From Prunella strophiata (lineage: Eukaryota; Chordata; Aves; Passeriformes; Prunellidae), in NCBI GenBank assembly GCA_036583965.1, contig JAZBQD010000022.1, positions 2,104,001 to 2,168,000 on the forward strand: a stretch of 64,000 nucleotides of DNA, in the 5' to 3' direction. The translations under genes and the position numbers were made by a program. Position 1 is the stretch's first letter, and each line of letters starts with the position of its first letter. Shown piece after piece: positions 15,701 to 27,700 of this stretch. The notes below the pieces were generated by a model, which saw nothing but the letters and a program-made list of their open reading frames with translations, did no database searches and was not told the origin of the DNA.

Positions 15701-18700
15701 AAACCACAAAATATAATTAGCCCTGATACTTGGTTTTGATTTCAGCAGGGAAGTACAGAATCCTCTCTGTGCAAATGGGGATGGGGACAGACTGGGGCAG
15801 CTGTGTTGTGTTTTACACACACTGATCACACTGATTTCCTTCAGCAGCTGCTCCTCAGCAACAGGAAGTCATTCACAGACTTATATTTAATGTAATTTAG
15901 CTCTCAAGGGACCAATTCTATAAGAATTACTGGAACTGGGGAGTTCTTCTTTGTGCATCTGAACAAAGCTTTTAGTCACACAAAAGCATAAAATTCCATG
16001 TTCTATTTCTCAGTGGGTTTGGGGAGGGCACAAAAAGCAAAACCGATTTTGTGGGAACCTCCTGGAATGTTTGTAGTACTTCAAGTCTTTTGCTATAATG
16101 ATTTGAAAACTCATTTGGGAAACTTGCCCTTATTTGGCGAAGTTTTTCATGTGCTTCAGTCTCTCCATCTCGAAGAGCTTCCTTGAGGTCACCTTTCCTT
16201 TGGGAAATGCAGTCCTGAAGGCCATGGAGCTCTTCTGTTCTTTGAGTCACCTGCTGCTCCAGGAACAAGAGCTCTTGCTTCTGAGCAGAAATCTACAGTG
16301 GACAAGTTTAACAGAAGAATCAGTGCAAGCTTTTGTTTTTGTAGCTAAACATGAAAAAACCCACATGAAAAAGTGCATCAGAGAGAGAAGGGGATCATAA
16401 TTGTGAGAACAAAGGTCAATTCCCACAAAAGGGTTAGCAGGCCAAGCCTCACCTGTTCTTTCAATGTTTCCAGTTCAGTTTTCTTGCCCTGAACAAGGTT
16501 TTCTGCTTCTCTGATGATTTGGAGATGCTGGCCCTCGTTACCTTCTGCAAGTTGAATGTCTCCTTGGAGCTTCTGAAGACTGAGAGTGAGGATTAAAACA
16601 GGAGTCAGAAGAAGTGAGAATATCTTAGGCAGTGACTCACTGGAGTAGGACATGTTTAACTAAATGCAGTTCATGGTAAATTGAAAGTCCTCACCTTTCA
16701 GTGAGCATTTCTATCTTCTGGTTTAATGACTGCAACTCAGAGTCTTTTGCAGCCACCATTTTGTTGATTTCCTTCAAAATACCTTCTTGCTCCCTCTTAA
16801 GCTGCTTCCAAATCCCTTGTATCTGTCTGCAGTAACCTAGAAGAGCATTTATGCCTTTTCATATTAACATTTTAACAGCTCTCCCTCTCCAAAAGCAATG
16901 TCTTGACACTGGAACGAGCCCAGTCCTTGTCCTCACCCCGTGTGACCCAAACCCACAGGAGCACCCAGGGTACCTGAGCTGCTGAGCTGCTTTCACAACT
17001 TTGGTGGCTGTTTCCTGAGCCCTCTGCTCCAGCTCCTCTGCCTCCATTTCAGTGCAGGACAAATGGTGTTTGGCACGATTGTACTTCTGCAGAGTCTCTT
17101 TAGTCTAAAGCAAAAATTGAAGATTGAGACAATACATTCCACCTTATGCTGCATTTGCTGTTTAGAGGTGAACTCCTGGCTCGAATATTCCACCTCAGCC
17201 TTCTCCCTCTTTCTACCATGAACAACTTTTTCTCCTTTCTTGTCCAGAGCAGAAAACCTTCCTCCTCTTCAACAAGGACTAAACCAACTTCTTCTAGCAC
17301 AGTTTATTTCCCAACTGACTTTCATATAGAAGCATTTTAAGAGGTTCCAGCTTACCAATGTGAAAATAAACTGCCTAGACAAACAAAACAACACTCAAAT
17401 CCTTCTGCCCTCAGGGTTCTGCCTTCACTCACTTTGCTCCGGGTGCTCTCGAGCTCCACCTGAGCCTCTGTGAGGAGCCTGTCAGCCTCTCTGAGCTCAG
17501 CCCTGCGTTTCAGGAGGGTCCTCTCTGCACACTCAATCTCCTCTGCCACATCTTCCTGCTGCTGAAGGGACTTCTCCAGCTGCAGCTCTGCAAGGAGGCT
17601 GCCGGTGTAGCCCTCAATAAAGTCCCTGAAAGGTCAGGATGAAAAACGAGGAATTAAAATACAAAGATGCCAAAGATCTGGGAAACTCTTGAAGTTCTAG
17701 AACTGTAAATGAGTCAAAAAACTGAGTTTTGCTGGGGAAAGGTTTAGGAATTTGCACAGGCTTCCTTTCAGTGCCCTGCTCCCACCTGCGTGTGCTCCGT
17801 TTCTGAGCCGCCCGGCGCAGCTCTGCCACTTCACGTTCCAGCTCTTCTCTTTCCTGCTCAAGTTCTTCAATATTTCCATGCAATCTTTCCACCTCCTTTT
17901 TGTATTTATGCTCAGCTGCCTCTGAGCATTTCTCTTTGTATTTCTGAGACTTTAAATAGCACACAGTGTCTTCCAGCCTTGAGACTTCACTCTCCTGCAC
18001 ACAGGGAACAGAACAAGACAATCAGGATCTATTTTCCAGCTGAGGCCTCCTGACACCCAGGAGCAGCTCCAGGTGGCAAAGACTGTAACCAGACCCAGAC
18101 CCTTCCTAGAATGCATTTGTCAGTCAGTTCCCAAGGGTCCCAGCTCTGCTTCTTACCAGATCCTGATGTTCAGGCACGTTGCAGTGGAGCACTCCCAGGG
18201 GAATGAGTGGCACGGTGAAGTTGGGAGGCAGAGGGCCATAAACCACCTGGGATCCCAGAGGAGGTGGCCCATGGATGATGGAGCCAGGAGCAGCTGGAGC
18301 TCCAGTGGCTGCTGCAGGAGGAGGGCCATAAACCCCCATGCCCTGAGGTGCAGGGGCCCCATCTGGAAGGGCTGTGTAAATAACTGTGCCCGGGGGTGGG
18401 ACAAAGGGAGAGGCTTCAGGGACAGGAGATCCTGCCTTTCCTTCACCATCTTCTTTGGCTCTTCTTTCTTTAAAAGAGACAAAACCAAACATGTTACTTT
18501 TAATAATTTTTTCAGTAGAGATACTCTTCAAATGCACATTCCAAACTCTGTGTTTTTACAGAAATGGAACAAATGTGGCTTAAACAAAGTTATTCAACAG
18601 TAATAAAATGCCCATAAAAAAAAAAAAAAACTCTCTGTGAACTCTAAGCAATCTCATCTTTAACCTGCTCTTAAACATTCTGAGACTGCCACTGACTTAC

Positions 18701-21700
18701 CTTTGCCAGAATTTGCTTTGTACAGCCTATTTCTGACTGATGAATAAACCCAACATCCTTGGCTGGGCAAGTCCTCCCTCCCACAGGGCCTGTCCTGAGC
18801 ATCCCCTCTCCTGGCTGAGGATGTGCCAGAGCACCCCAAACACACTCCAGAGTCTTTGGTGCTGTGGGAAGCAGGAGTTGAAGCCTAAATAAAAAAATAC
18901 AGCATGTGTTTATCTAGAAATGACAAATCAAGGAGTTATTGTAGACATTCTAATGATTTTTCAGAACAGGCTCCACATACTCTGCTGCATCTCAGTTCTA
19001 AGCATCATGCTGCTTTAAAAGCACTGAATATATTTTAACAGTATTGGTTTTAAATTCAGACAATATTCTCTTGATAGAAATGTTTGCCTCTAACATCCCC
19101 TTTTAACCCTTACCTAAATGGATTTTCAGTACTGCCCCCTGAACAGTTCTCTCCCAATGTTATGTACCTGGGCACAGTAAAAGGCTTTACCAGGGAACAT
19201 TTGTGTGTGATTTATTTCAATACTTCTACATGCCAGCCAACATTTGTTGTTAAATTTCCCCCAAACCTACTACATTTATAATGCACTTTCCCCCATCAAA
19301 GGGCTTTCCACAAGGAAAACAACCCATAACAGGATTTTCATTCCTGACCTGTGATGATGGCAGGTAGTACCAGTATCCCCCTCTTTTCAGGGGCTCTGCT
19401 GTACTGGGGCTCTGATCATTCTGCTGTGAGAGTACATTTCTGAGAGCTGCAATTTCACCCAGTAAGGTTTCAATTTCATCTTGGTTACCTGGAAATTAGG
19501 CACAGTTTTAGAGTCATCTAAGGCAAACAGTTAAATAGATACTGCATTCAACTTTTCCTTCAATGTTATCCAGTTAAACTGGAACTATATTTAAAAAAAA
19601 TAATTGCTGAGGGAAACAAACTAAATGTTATCCATAATGACCAGCATACACAGGGGGTTTGGTGGTTTAAGACTGTGAAAATACAAGTTCAGATCCAAGT
19701 AAGTGCTGCTCATTTTCCTTACACAGAGCTCTGTCAATGTCCTGGAGCAGTTTAAATGGAATGCTCAGCACAATCAATGCTTCCTAAAGAGCTGTAAAAA
19801 GTGCAAAGTAATGAACATTGACACATATCCTGTATAAACCTGTACAGAAGGATATTCTCAACACTATTCTCCAGACTCAAACAGTGAGAAATGGGGAATA
19901 ACAATCCTCTGTATCCCTGTCTATCTGCAAGAAGTGGAGAGAAAAGAGAAATTACCTGTCCCAATATTATCCAACAACCACTTCAAACGGTCAATCTCTG
20001 CTTTTTGCTGTTCCACAGCTTCACTTAATTTATTAATTTCAAACTTCTGAGTGTCTGATGCAACAGTTTTCTCACCAGCTTTCTCCATTTCCTGCAGAAG
20101 CTATTTGAAACAGAAGTTTAAATCACAAAAAGCTCTCACACTCCATGCCACAAAGCTGTCCTTCCCATCCCCTCATATGAGAGATGTTTGAGTGAACAGG
20201 TGATGGTTTTCTTTAAAACTCAGCTGTTGCAGGCAGTGAGGTTTTCAGTTTGTTCTGGGGCAGGTGTCAGGGGAGGGAAGAACACTGATTTGGGACAATT
20301 TGAGGGGAAAAGGGCAGGGCAAGAACCCCTACACATGACCTTTCCAGAATCTCACTGGTATTTTATCATATAACACAGAGCAAACAACCTACTTGCTCTT
20401 CCTTCTCCTTCAGGAGTTGTTGTAGCAATTCTATTTCTGCTTCTGCTTTGGCAAGAGCCTGGGAAGTACGAGCTGCCTCAGCACAGAACTCCTGGGCTTC
20501 CTTAAACTCCTGAAATTGAGATTTTCATTTGAGCTGTAGTTTGCAGGAACGTTTCTCAGGCTTGAGATGTGTGCCATTGTGAAAAGCTAACCACTGAGAA
20601 GCACCAGCACCAGACTGTTCTGGAACTCTAGATACATGTAAAATACTGTTTCTCCTTTAACTTCACAGTACTGGTACAGAGGAGACGTTATTATGTAGTC
20701 ACAAGTGCTTCCCAGTTTGAAAAAGAGTTTCCAGTCCTTTCTTTTGTTGTTCTGTCTTCCAGAACACAGTATTATCTATTGTTTGTCTTTCAGTCAATAA
20801 GAGATTCATGATCTTCCCCCTCCCTTTCCCTCCCACAGCAGGAACCTCTCCATAGCCACATTTCCTCACTCATCTCCTGCATCTCAAACTCTGCCCAAAG
20901 CAAGAGCTCCTGTGCAGCTCAGAACAATTTAGAAGAAAGCTCATGAAGCTCATTTGAAGGACACCAGCCCTGCTCCCACTGCAATGGCATTAACAAGCAA
21001 TTAATTAATTCCCCATGCTGATTCACCTCAGCTCTCTCCTGGTGAATCCTGAGCACAGTCTCCTGCAGAGCCTTGAGCTGGTTTGCAGCCATGGAGAGCT
21101 CAGTGGCTGCCAGCTTGTCTGAGGAGATCACTGCTCTCTGCAGCTCCTTCAGCTCCTTATCCAGACTCAGCACTTGCACTTGTGCCCTGGCATCTTCTAT
21201 TTTTTTCTGAAAGCATGAAAATAGACTTTTACAATGTAATTTCTTTCATCCTCCCCCCAACTCCATTTTGTATTATTTAGGAAAAAATCTAAAGCAAGGA
21301 GAAGCAGTAAAATTTAAGAAAAAGCAAGATGGTATATTTAACATTTGTGTTCCTACATGTGTTTTTTTAATTTAGAAAGCAAAAATTCACAAGTTTTGGT
21401 TTCTCTTTCCTGAGCAATCAAACAGTGCATGGACCTGCCCACACCCATTCTTACCCTTTTCTCTAAATCCTCCAGCTGAGCAAGAATAGCCTCTTTTTCT
21501 TCATCAGCCTCCTGGAGCTGCTGATCAGCCAGGCCCTGAATCTCTTCCATGCTCTTTATTTTTTCATGTAAATGTTGAATTTCATTCTCTAACTGATGGA
21601 CCTTGATTCTTATTTTGCTTGTTTTCACCTTTAACCTGCAAGTAAAAAATGTTAGAATAAGTAGCCAGATTTTTTTTTCCAATCAAAAGCCACCCTCTTT

Positions 21701-24700
21701 TAATTATTTAATTAAATTTCAGGGAAATACAGTTACCAGCATACTTTGCATCAAGACAGAAAGGAAAGGTAACTACTGTGCCACTGTAACTTTTATTACT
21801 GTAACTGTAATATTTTAAGAGTGCCTCAGTTATTTTATTACAGACATGTATAATGATCTTTCATTAAAGTCTTCGTTGCCTCTGAGACAGATCATTGACT
21901 AAATTCCAATTCACCAAATAATCAGATAAATCAGGAAGAGTATTAATGAAAAATCAATTCTGACTCCACTGTTACACAAAGGAGAGAGCACAGCAAAGCT
22001 TCATCAAGTGAAACTTGATCCTTCAGCTTCAGGTTGCATGTTTTAGACTAAGCCGAAATTGTCTCACTCTTGCTTTTGTTGTTTGATACATGCCTGTCTG
22101 TATTTCTCCTGTATTTCTTCCAGTTTTTCCTGCTGGGACACCATTTCTTCCTGCAACTGTCTCTGTCCAGCCCATGCTTTCTCTTTTTCCTTCTGTGCAT
22201 CAGCAAGGATGTCATTGAATTCTTTCTGCAGACTTGCAAGGTTTTTCCCTAAAATATCAGCTGAATTTGGACACCTGAAAGAGAAACAACCCAGGTTCCA
22301 AGACAGGAAAAAGTGATTTTAAGTTGTGATCCCAGATACTGAAATCATGAATGACAAATAGTGCAAGTTTGAGACATGCTGTGTAATTCATTCAGGTTAG
22401 GTTGGAAAAACCCTGAGTTCATCAAATCCAACCACTCCCCCAGGACTGCCAAGGCCACCACTAACCCATGTCCCCAAGTGCCACATCTAAATATTTTTTA
22501 AATCCCTCCAGTGCTGGTGACTCCACCACTGCCCTGTTCCAATGCCTGGCAAGAGTTTCAGTGAGGAAAATTGCCAAGATATCCAACCTGAACCTTCCCT
22601 GGCACAGCCTGGGGCCATTTTCTCTCATCTTGCCCCTTTCACATGCTCAAATCTCACACTGTACTTTTATTTTACTCACTTCATCTCTCCTGCTCCTGTC
22701 TGTAGCTTTTGCCTGAGTTCATTTATGCAAGCCATGACATCCTCAGGATGAATTAAGTTACCAACTGCATGGTTTAGCTGATTCTGGAGATCTTTAAGCT
22801 GTTGTTTTAGGAAATTATTGTCTCCCTAAAAATAGACCAAAAAAATCCACACAAATGTAAGCTAACAAATCCACAAGTGATAAAAGCTAGGATTTTTAAT
22901 ACACAAAAACTTCACCTGCAATTGCTTGAACTGTAAATGCAGCTTGTAATTTTGTTGCTCCTTTTCTTCTGCCAGGTGTGCTTTGGTCTGAGCATCCTCT
23001 AACAGTTGTCTTTCCTTTTCAAGTTCATCCTGCAGGGCTGACAGTTCCATCTAGAAAACCACAAAACCTCCAGATTAATATCCCCACTCCCAACCCCAAC
23101 CTGCCACCCAAACACACAACAGATGTATTTCTTAAAACAGTAACAATATGACAACACCCAAAAAAGATCCAAGCAAACCATCTGCACCTTGCTTCAAAGC
23201 AAAGTTCTAAATCCCAGCAGACTGACACTGTGGGTACACACCTAAACCAATTTAAATTTGTGATTTAGCTTTGGAGATGAGGTGTCCTGGGGTAGCTAAC
23301 ACCTCTGGCAGCACTAAAACTCTGTTCTTACCTGGCTAACTTGTTTCAGTCTTTCAAATTCTTCTTTTTGCTGCTTGACTTCAGCATCTCTCTCTCTTAA
23401 TTGAGCTTCCAAGCTCAGCCTCGTGGGTGCTGACCTTCCCCTGAGCACCCTGCAGGGACTCATTTATCTCTCTCTGCTCCTGCAGTGAACTCTCCAGCAT
23501 TGCAATTTCCTGGAATTTAATACCCATTTTAGAAGGATGTACATGGGCAGAGCCAAAATTTAAGAGTATCTGCCTCCCTTCCCTTTAACTCAGGAACTCC
23601 ATTAAAACTTGAAGTGGGGTGGCACCTCTACCTGCAAGCTCAGGTCAGTGGTGCCACTGACTGTCCAAACTCTACACCCAGGTTAGAAAGGAGCTGGAAG
23701 TGAAACAGAGCTGTCCCAGGAGTTCAGGTTCACACAGCACTCATCAGGATGCCCAGACAGCTCTGTGTCATTGGCTGACAGGACAGATCCAGCTGCTGAC
23801 ACACAGCCCTGGCCAATGTCAGGGGGTTCACTGATGCCATTCCCCAGGGTGTCACCTGCAAATCCATTTGCAGTGATGTCTGCAAGGTGAAACCTGCACT
23901 CCTGAGCCATGTCCCACAAAGCACAGCTTTACTGCATGTCTCTTACAACTGGTTTTAAAGGCCAGATTCTATTCTTGAGGTGTGTAGGCACCTCTCCTCA
24001 TGTTACCAAATCAGAAATTATTTTGTCCAAGGAATTGTGCTAGTCCCAATCTGATCATCAGCTTATTTTTTAAATTTTATTCTTAGATATCTAAACTTGG
24101 GAAAAGAGGTATTAAGCCTTACTTTTCTCATATTTTCTGCATCCATGGCAACTACTTCCAGGTTGTTTTTATCCTCCTCCAGACCTGCCAATCTTCCCAG
24201 CAAAGATTCTTTTTCCTTCTGCAACTTCTTACACTCCTCATTGGCCTGTTTTGCCTGATTCTTCACACTCTGCAGGTATTCCTGTAAGCCAAGTGATAAT
24301 ACTTTCCAAATCCCTTTTCAGTGCTTCATTTGTTGCAATTTGACCTGTAGGAATGCAAAATTAATTGGAGGTAGTTAAGAAGCCATACTTATTTACCAAA
24401 CAAACCAAACTGCCTTCCTTCATCATTTCAAATGTTTGCCATTAGAGTAAGTAAAGACAAGTAACTAGAACTCAATGAGAAAATATTGGTTTTAAGGTTA
24501 GGATTCCAAATATCACTGTGTTAAGCTGACCACTGGAAGAGTTAAAAGAAATTGCAGCTCTTTGGGAATTGGGGGCAGGAATGCACAAGCAGGTAGAAGT
24601 GAGGTGAGTACACACAGTTTCCTTTTACATAATTTAAGAATAGTTTTTTAACACTTTTGTACCCATTCTGTATTTCATTTGAGCAAAGATAAACAAAACA

Positions 24701-27700
24701 ATCCTCAATTCAATTGTCATGTTTCCCTAAGTACAACAAATACCTTAAGACAAAAATGAAAGTTTACCATCAGTGAGCTGCTGCTCCAAATCCTTGATTT
24801 CCTCAGTTTCCTTGGCAATCCTGGAGAGCATCTCATCCAGGCGAGTCTCCAGCTGCTGGCAGTGTTTGTTCATTATATCCAGGTGCTGTTCTTTACTTGC
24901 TTTTTGAGCTTTCATGTGAGCCTGTCAAGTAACAGAAAGGTAAAACAGAGCATCAACACAGGTTTAAAATATCAAATTGGGATTTTGTCTCAGTTCTGCA
25001 GTGTCCCACTATCAGCAAGAAAAGCCACAAGCTCAGCACACACTGTGGTGCTTTGGGGTTTGTTACTTGTTGGTATTTTCCCTCAGTCCTGCCCCACAAA
25101 GGACCCCAGATAAGCAGCAATCTGTGACTACCAGCATTGTCTGCAGGCTCCCCCCTGTCCAGGCTGAATAAAGCCTGCATTTATCAATTAGTACTCATGG
25201 CTACTATCTTTCTTCCTGCCTTTACATTTTGTTCTACCACTTCCTCTCTCAGTCAAGAACAAACATGATTTCTCCCAGAACCTTTAATCCTGTCACCCTA
25301 CATTGCCCTCACAGCAGATGATGCATTAGAACATGTCAGGTCAGCACTTGAATGAAAATACTCTGAATAAACAGCAAGTCAGGCCAACTTTACAGTTACT
25401 AAGTAAATATTCGTAAGTAAATCTTATTTTATGAAAATATTTCTGGGAGATGCATCACACAGCTCACACAGACTCTGGCAAGGACTTCATGCATTTAGTA
25501 TGAATTAACTGATTGTTTCAGCTGTTTACAAAAACTTGGTTATCAACAGAATAAAGTGTTATTTTTTACCAGTGTGAAATTGCTCAGAAACAACTCAAAC
25601 ACCAGAAATTTGGGAAAATACAGAATTATACTGTCATGATTAACTGCATGTTTTCCTTACTACTCAAAAAATAAATCGAGCTAGCAGTACAAAATTTAAA
25701 TATGAGTTCTCAGAAAAAAAAGAACACTTACAAAGTTGCTTCCATAACAAAAGTCAATGGGTAAAACCAAAGCTTTTTGTATTTTTAATGGATTAAACCG
25801 GAAGTTAATTCAAACATCCATATCAGCACAGTTCAACTTGTCACCTTGCTAAACACAAACCGCCCTGCACCTTACAAAAGCGAAATTTCAACAAGTAAAA
25901 CTCGAGCCGCTGCCACTCAGCCATCTTGCTGCAGCTGCTGAATGGCACCAAAAATGCAGTTTTAAAAAGAAACAAAAAGCCACAAGTCCCCGACCACTTA
26001 CAGCTTTGCCTTTGTCTTTTCTTCCTGAGACAGCACTTGCAGAACGCCCCACCCCTGAGCGGGAATTCATTTGAATAAAGCACCGGGAGCTTCAGCACGG
26101 GCAGGAATGGAGCGGAGTCTGCACGGGGGCCGGGGCGGGGGCCGGAGCTGGAGCTGCCGCTGGAGCCGCCGCCCAGGCTCCGCTGCCCGCTCCGCTCCCG
26201 TTCCCGTTCCCAGCTCCGTTCCCGTTCCCAGCTCCGCTCCCGTTCCCGTTCCTAGCCCCGCTCCCGTTCCCGGCCGTTGGCCCGCACGGCGTTTCCTGTG
26301 TTGTGATTCGAAGCGAGGGGCGGCCGCGGGAAGGGAAGGGAAGGGAAGGGAAGGGAAGGGAAGGGAAGGGAAGGGAAGGGAAGGGAAGGGAAGGGAAGGG
26401 AAGGGAAGGGAAGGGAAGGGAAGGGAAGGGAAGGGAAGGGAAGGAAGGGAAGGGAAGGGAAGGAGGAAGGGAAGGGAAGGGAAGGGCCAGCTCCTGTCCC
26501 GGTGCCGCTCCTGCCCCGGTCCCGCTCATGCCCCGGTGCCGCTCCTGCCCCCAGACCCGGCCATTCCCCTGGGAGCCTTCCCGGAACGCGCTCGGCCCTT
26601 CTGCTACCCAACAGCCGAGGGAATTAAGTTTAAAATACAAAAGGAGCTTTTTAAAACGGAGCCAAGCATAGAAATACTTTCATTTCTCTCTTAAAAGCAT
26701 CCAGCTGGCCTGAAAAACTTTTGTTTGGAGATATAAGCTTTTAAAAACCACTACTAATAATTCAGTTTCATTTTAGTTCAATTTCTACAAGCATTTGCTG
26801 TACCTGAACACAATTCTAAGTCAGAAAAAGTCCTGCATCCCTGATTATAAAGTTAGGTGGAAGCTCAGGCTCCCCTTGGCACCCCAGCCCCAGGAGATGT
26901 CACCTCTGGCCTTGCTGATTCTCTCAGGACTGGAGGTGACAGCAGAGAAAGGCCTTCAGTCCCCACCAAGCAGGCTGGATAAGCACTGCCAGACACAGAT
27001 CTTTAAAAACCTTTAAGGCCAGACTCCACAAAAAGATGCACAAAGGATTTCTTACACAGAAATTGTCTGCAAGGCTCTGCCCAGTGTGTTTGTGCAAAGC
27101 ATAAAGATTCAGTTCTTAATGTGCTCTACAGCACCTGCTGGAAAATGAGCTGTTCAAGTGTTTTACCAAAGTTGGATGGTTTGCTGGGATTTTTTAACTG
27201 TAAAGATTTTTTACCTTTCAAATCATAAGTTACTGACTTTGATAAACAGCAAAAGAATATAACTCATGAAACAGGCACAAGTGAATGGTCACCTGCTAAA
27301 GCTGCCTTTAGTCCATTGCACAGTATATAAAAACTTCAGATTGTTTTCACTTACATGCCTTGGATCCTCAGGATTTACAGAACCAAGAGAACTCTGCAGA
27401 TCTTCAAGCTCTTTCTGTTTTTTCCCTATTTCTCTTTTCTGTTTCTCTATTTGTTTTTCCAGTTCTAAGGTTTCCTTGCGTAGCTCCTGCAGGATTTGTA
27501 ACTTTTCACTCAATTTCTGTTCAATTGCTTCCTTGCTGGCCTGGGAGATCTGGAGACAGCATTGGGATGTTGAGTGGTTGGAAATACACAGATGATCAAG
27601 AACATATTTAACATTTAAATAAAGACAATCCGGGTCACTGATTTTCAGGCAAGTTTAAAAATTAAAAATAGCAATAATTGATGGCAGTTGAAGAAGTGGA

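Noticed and set aside
22060..22070. A seventh apparent frame break at the end of CNTRL exon 22068-22274
   Set aside because: Use of the donor AAGA|GTGAGAC at 22067 ends the exon in phase 2 and joins the next exon with the same residue count as the mammalian protein, so no break is needed.
22048..22239. Lysine/arginine-rich 63-codon - strand frame
   Set aside because: It is an alternate frame of CNTRL exon 22068-22274, whose true frame reads KNLASLQKEFNDILADAQKE.
26071..26694. 207-codon + strand and 182-codon - strand frames over the GC-rich block and GGGAA array
   Set aside because: They are products of repeat and base composition (GREGK and FPSLP repeats) with no homology or splice support.
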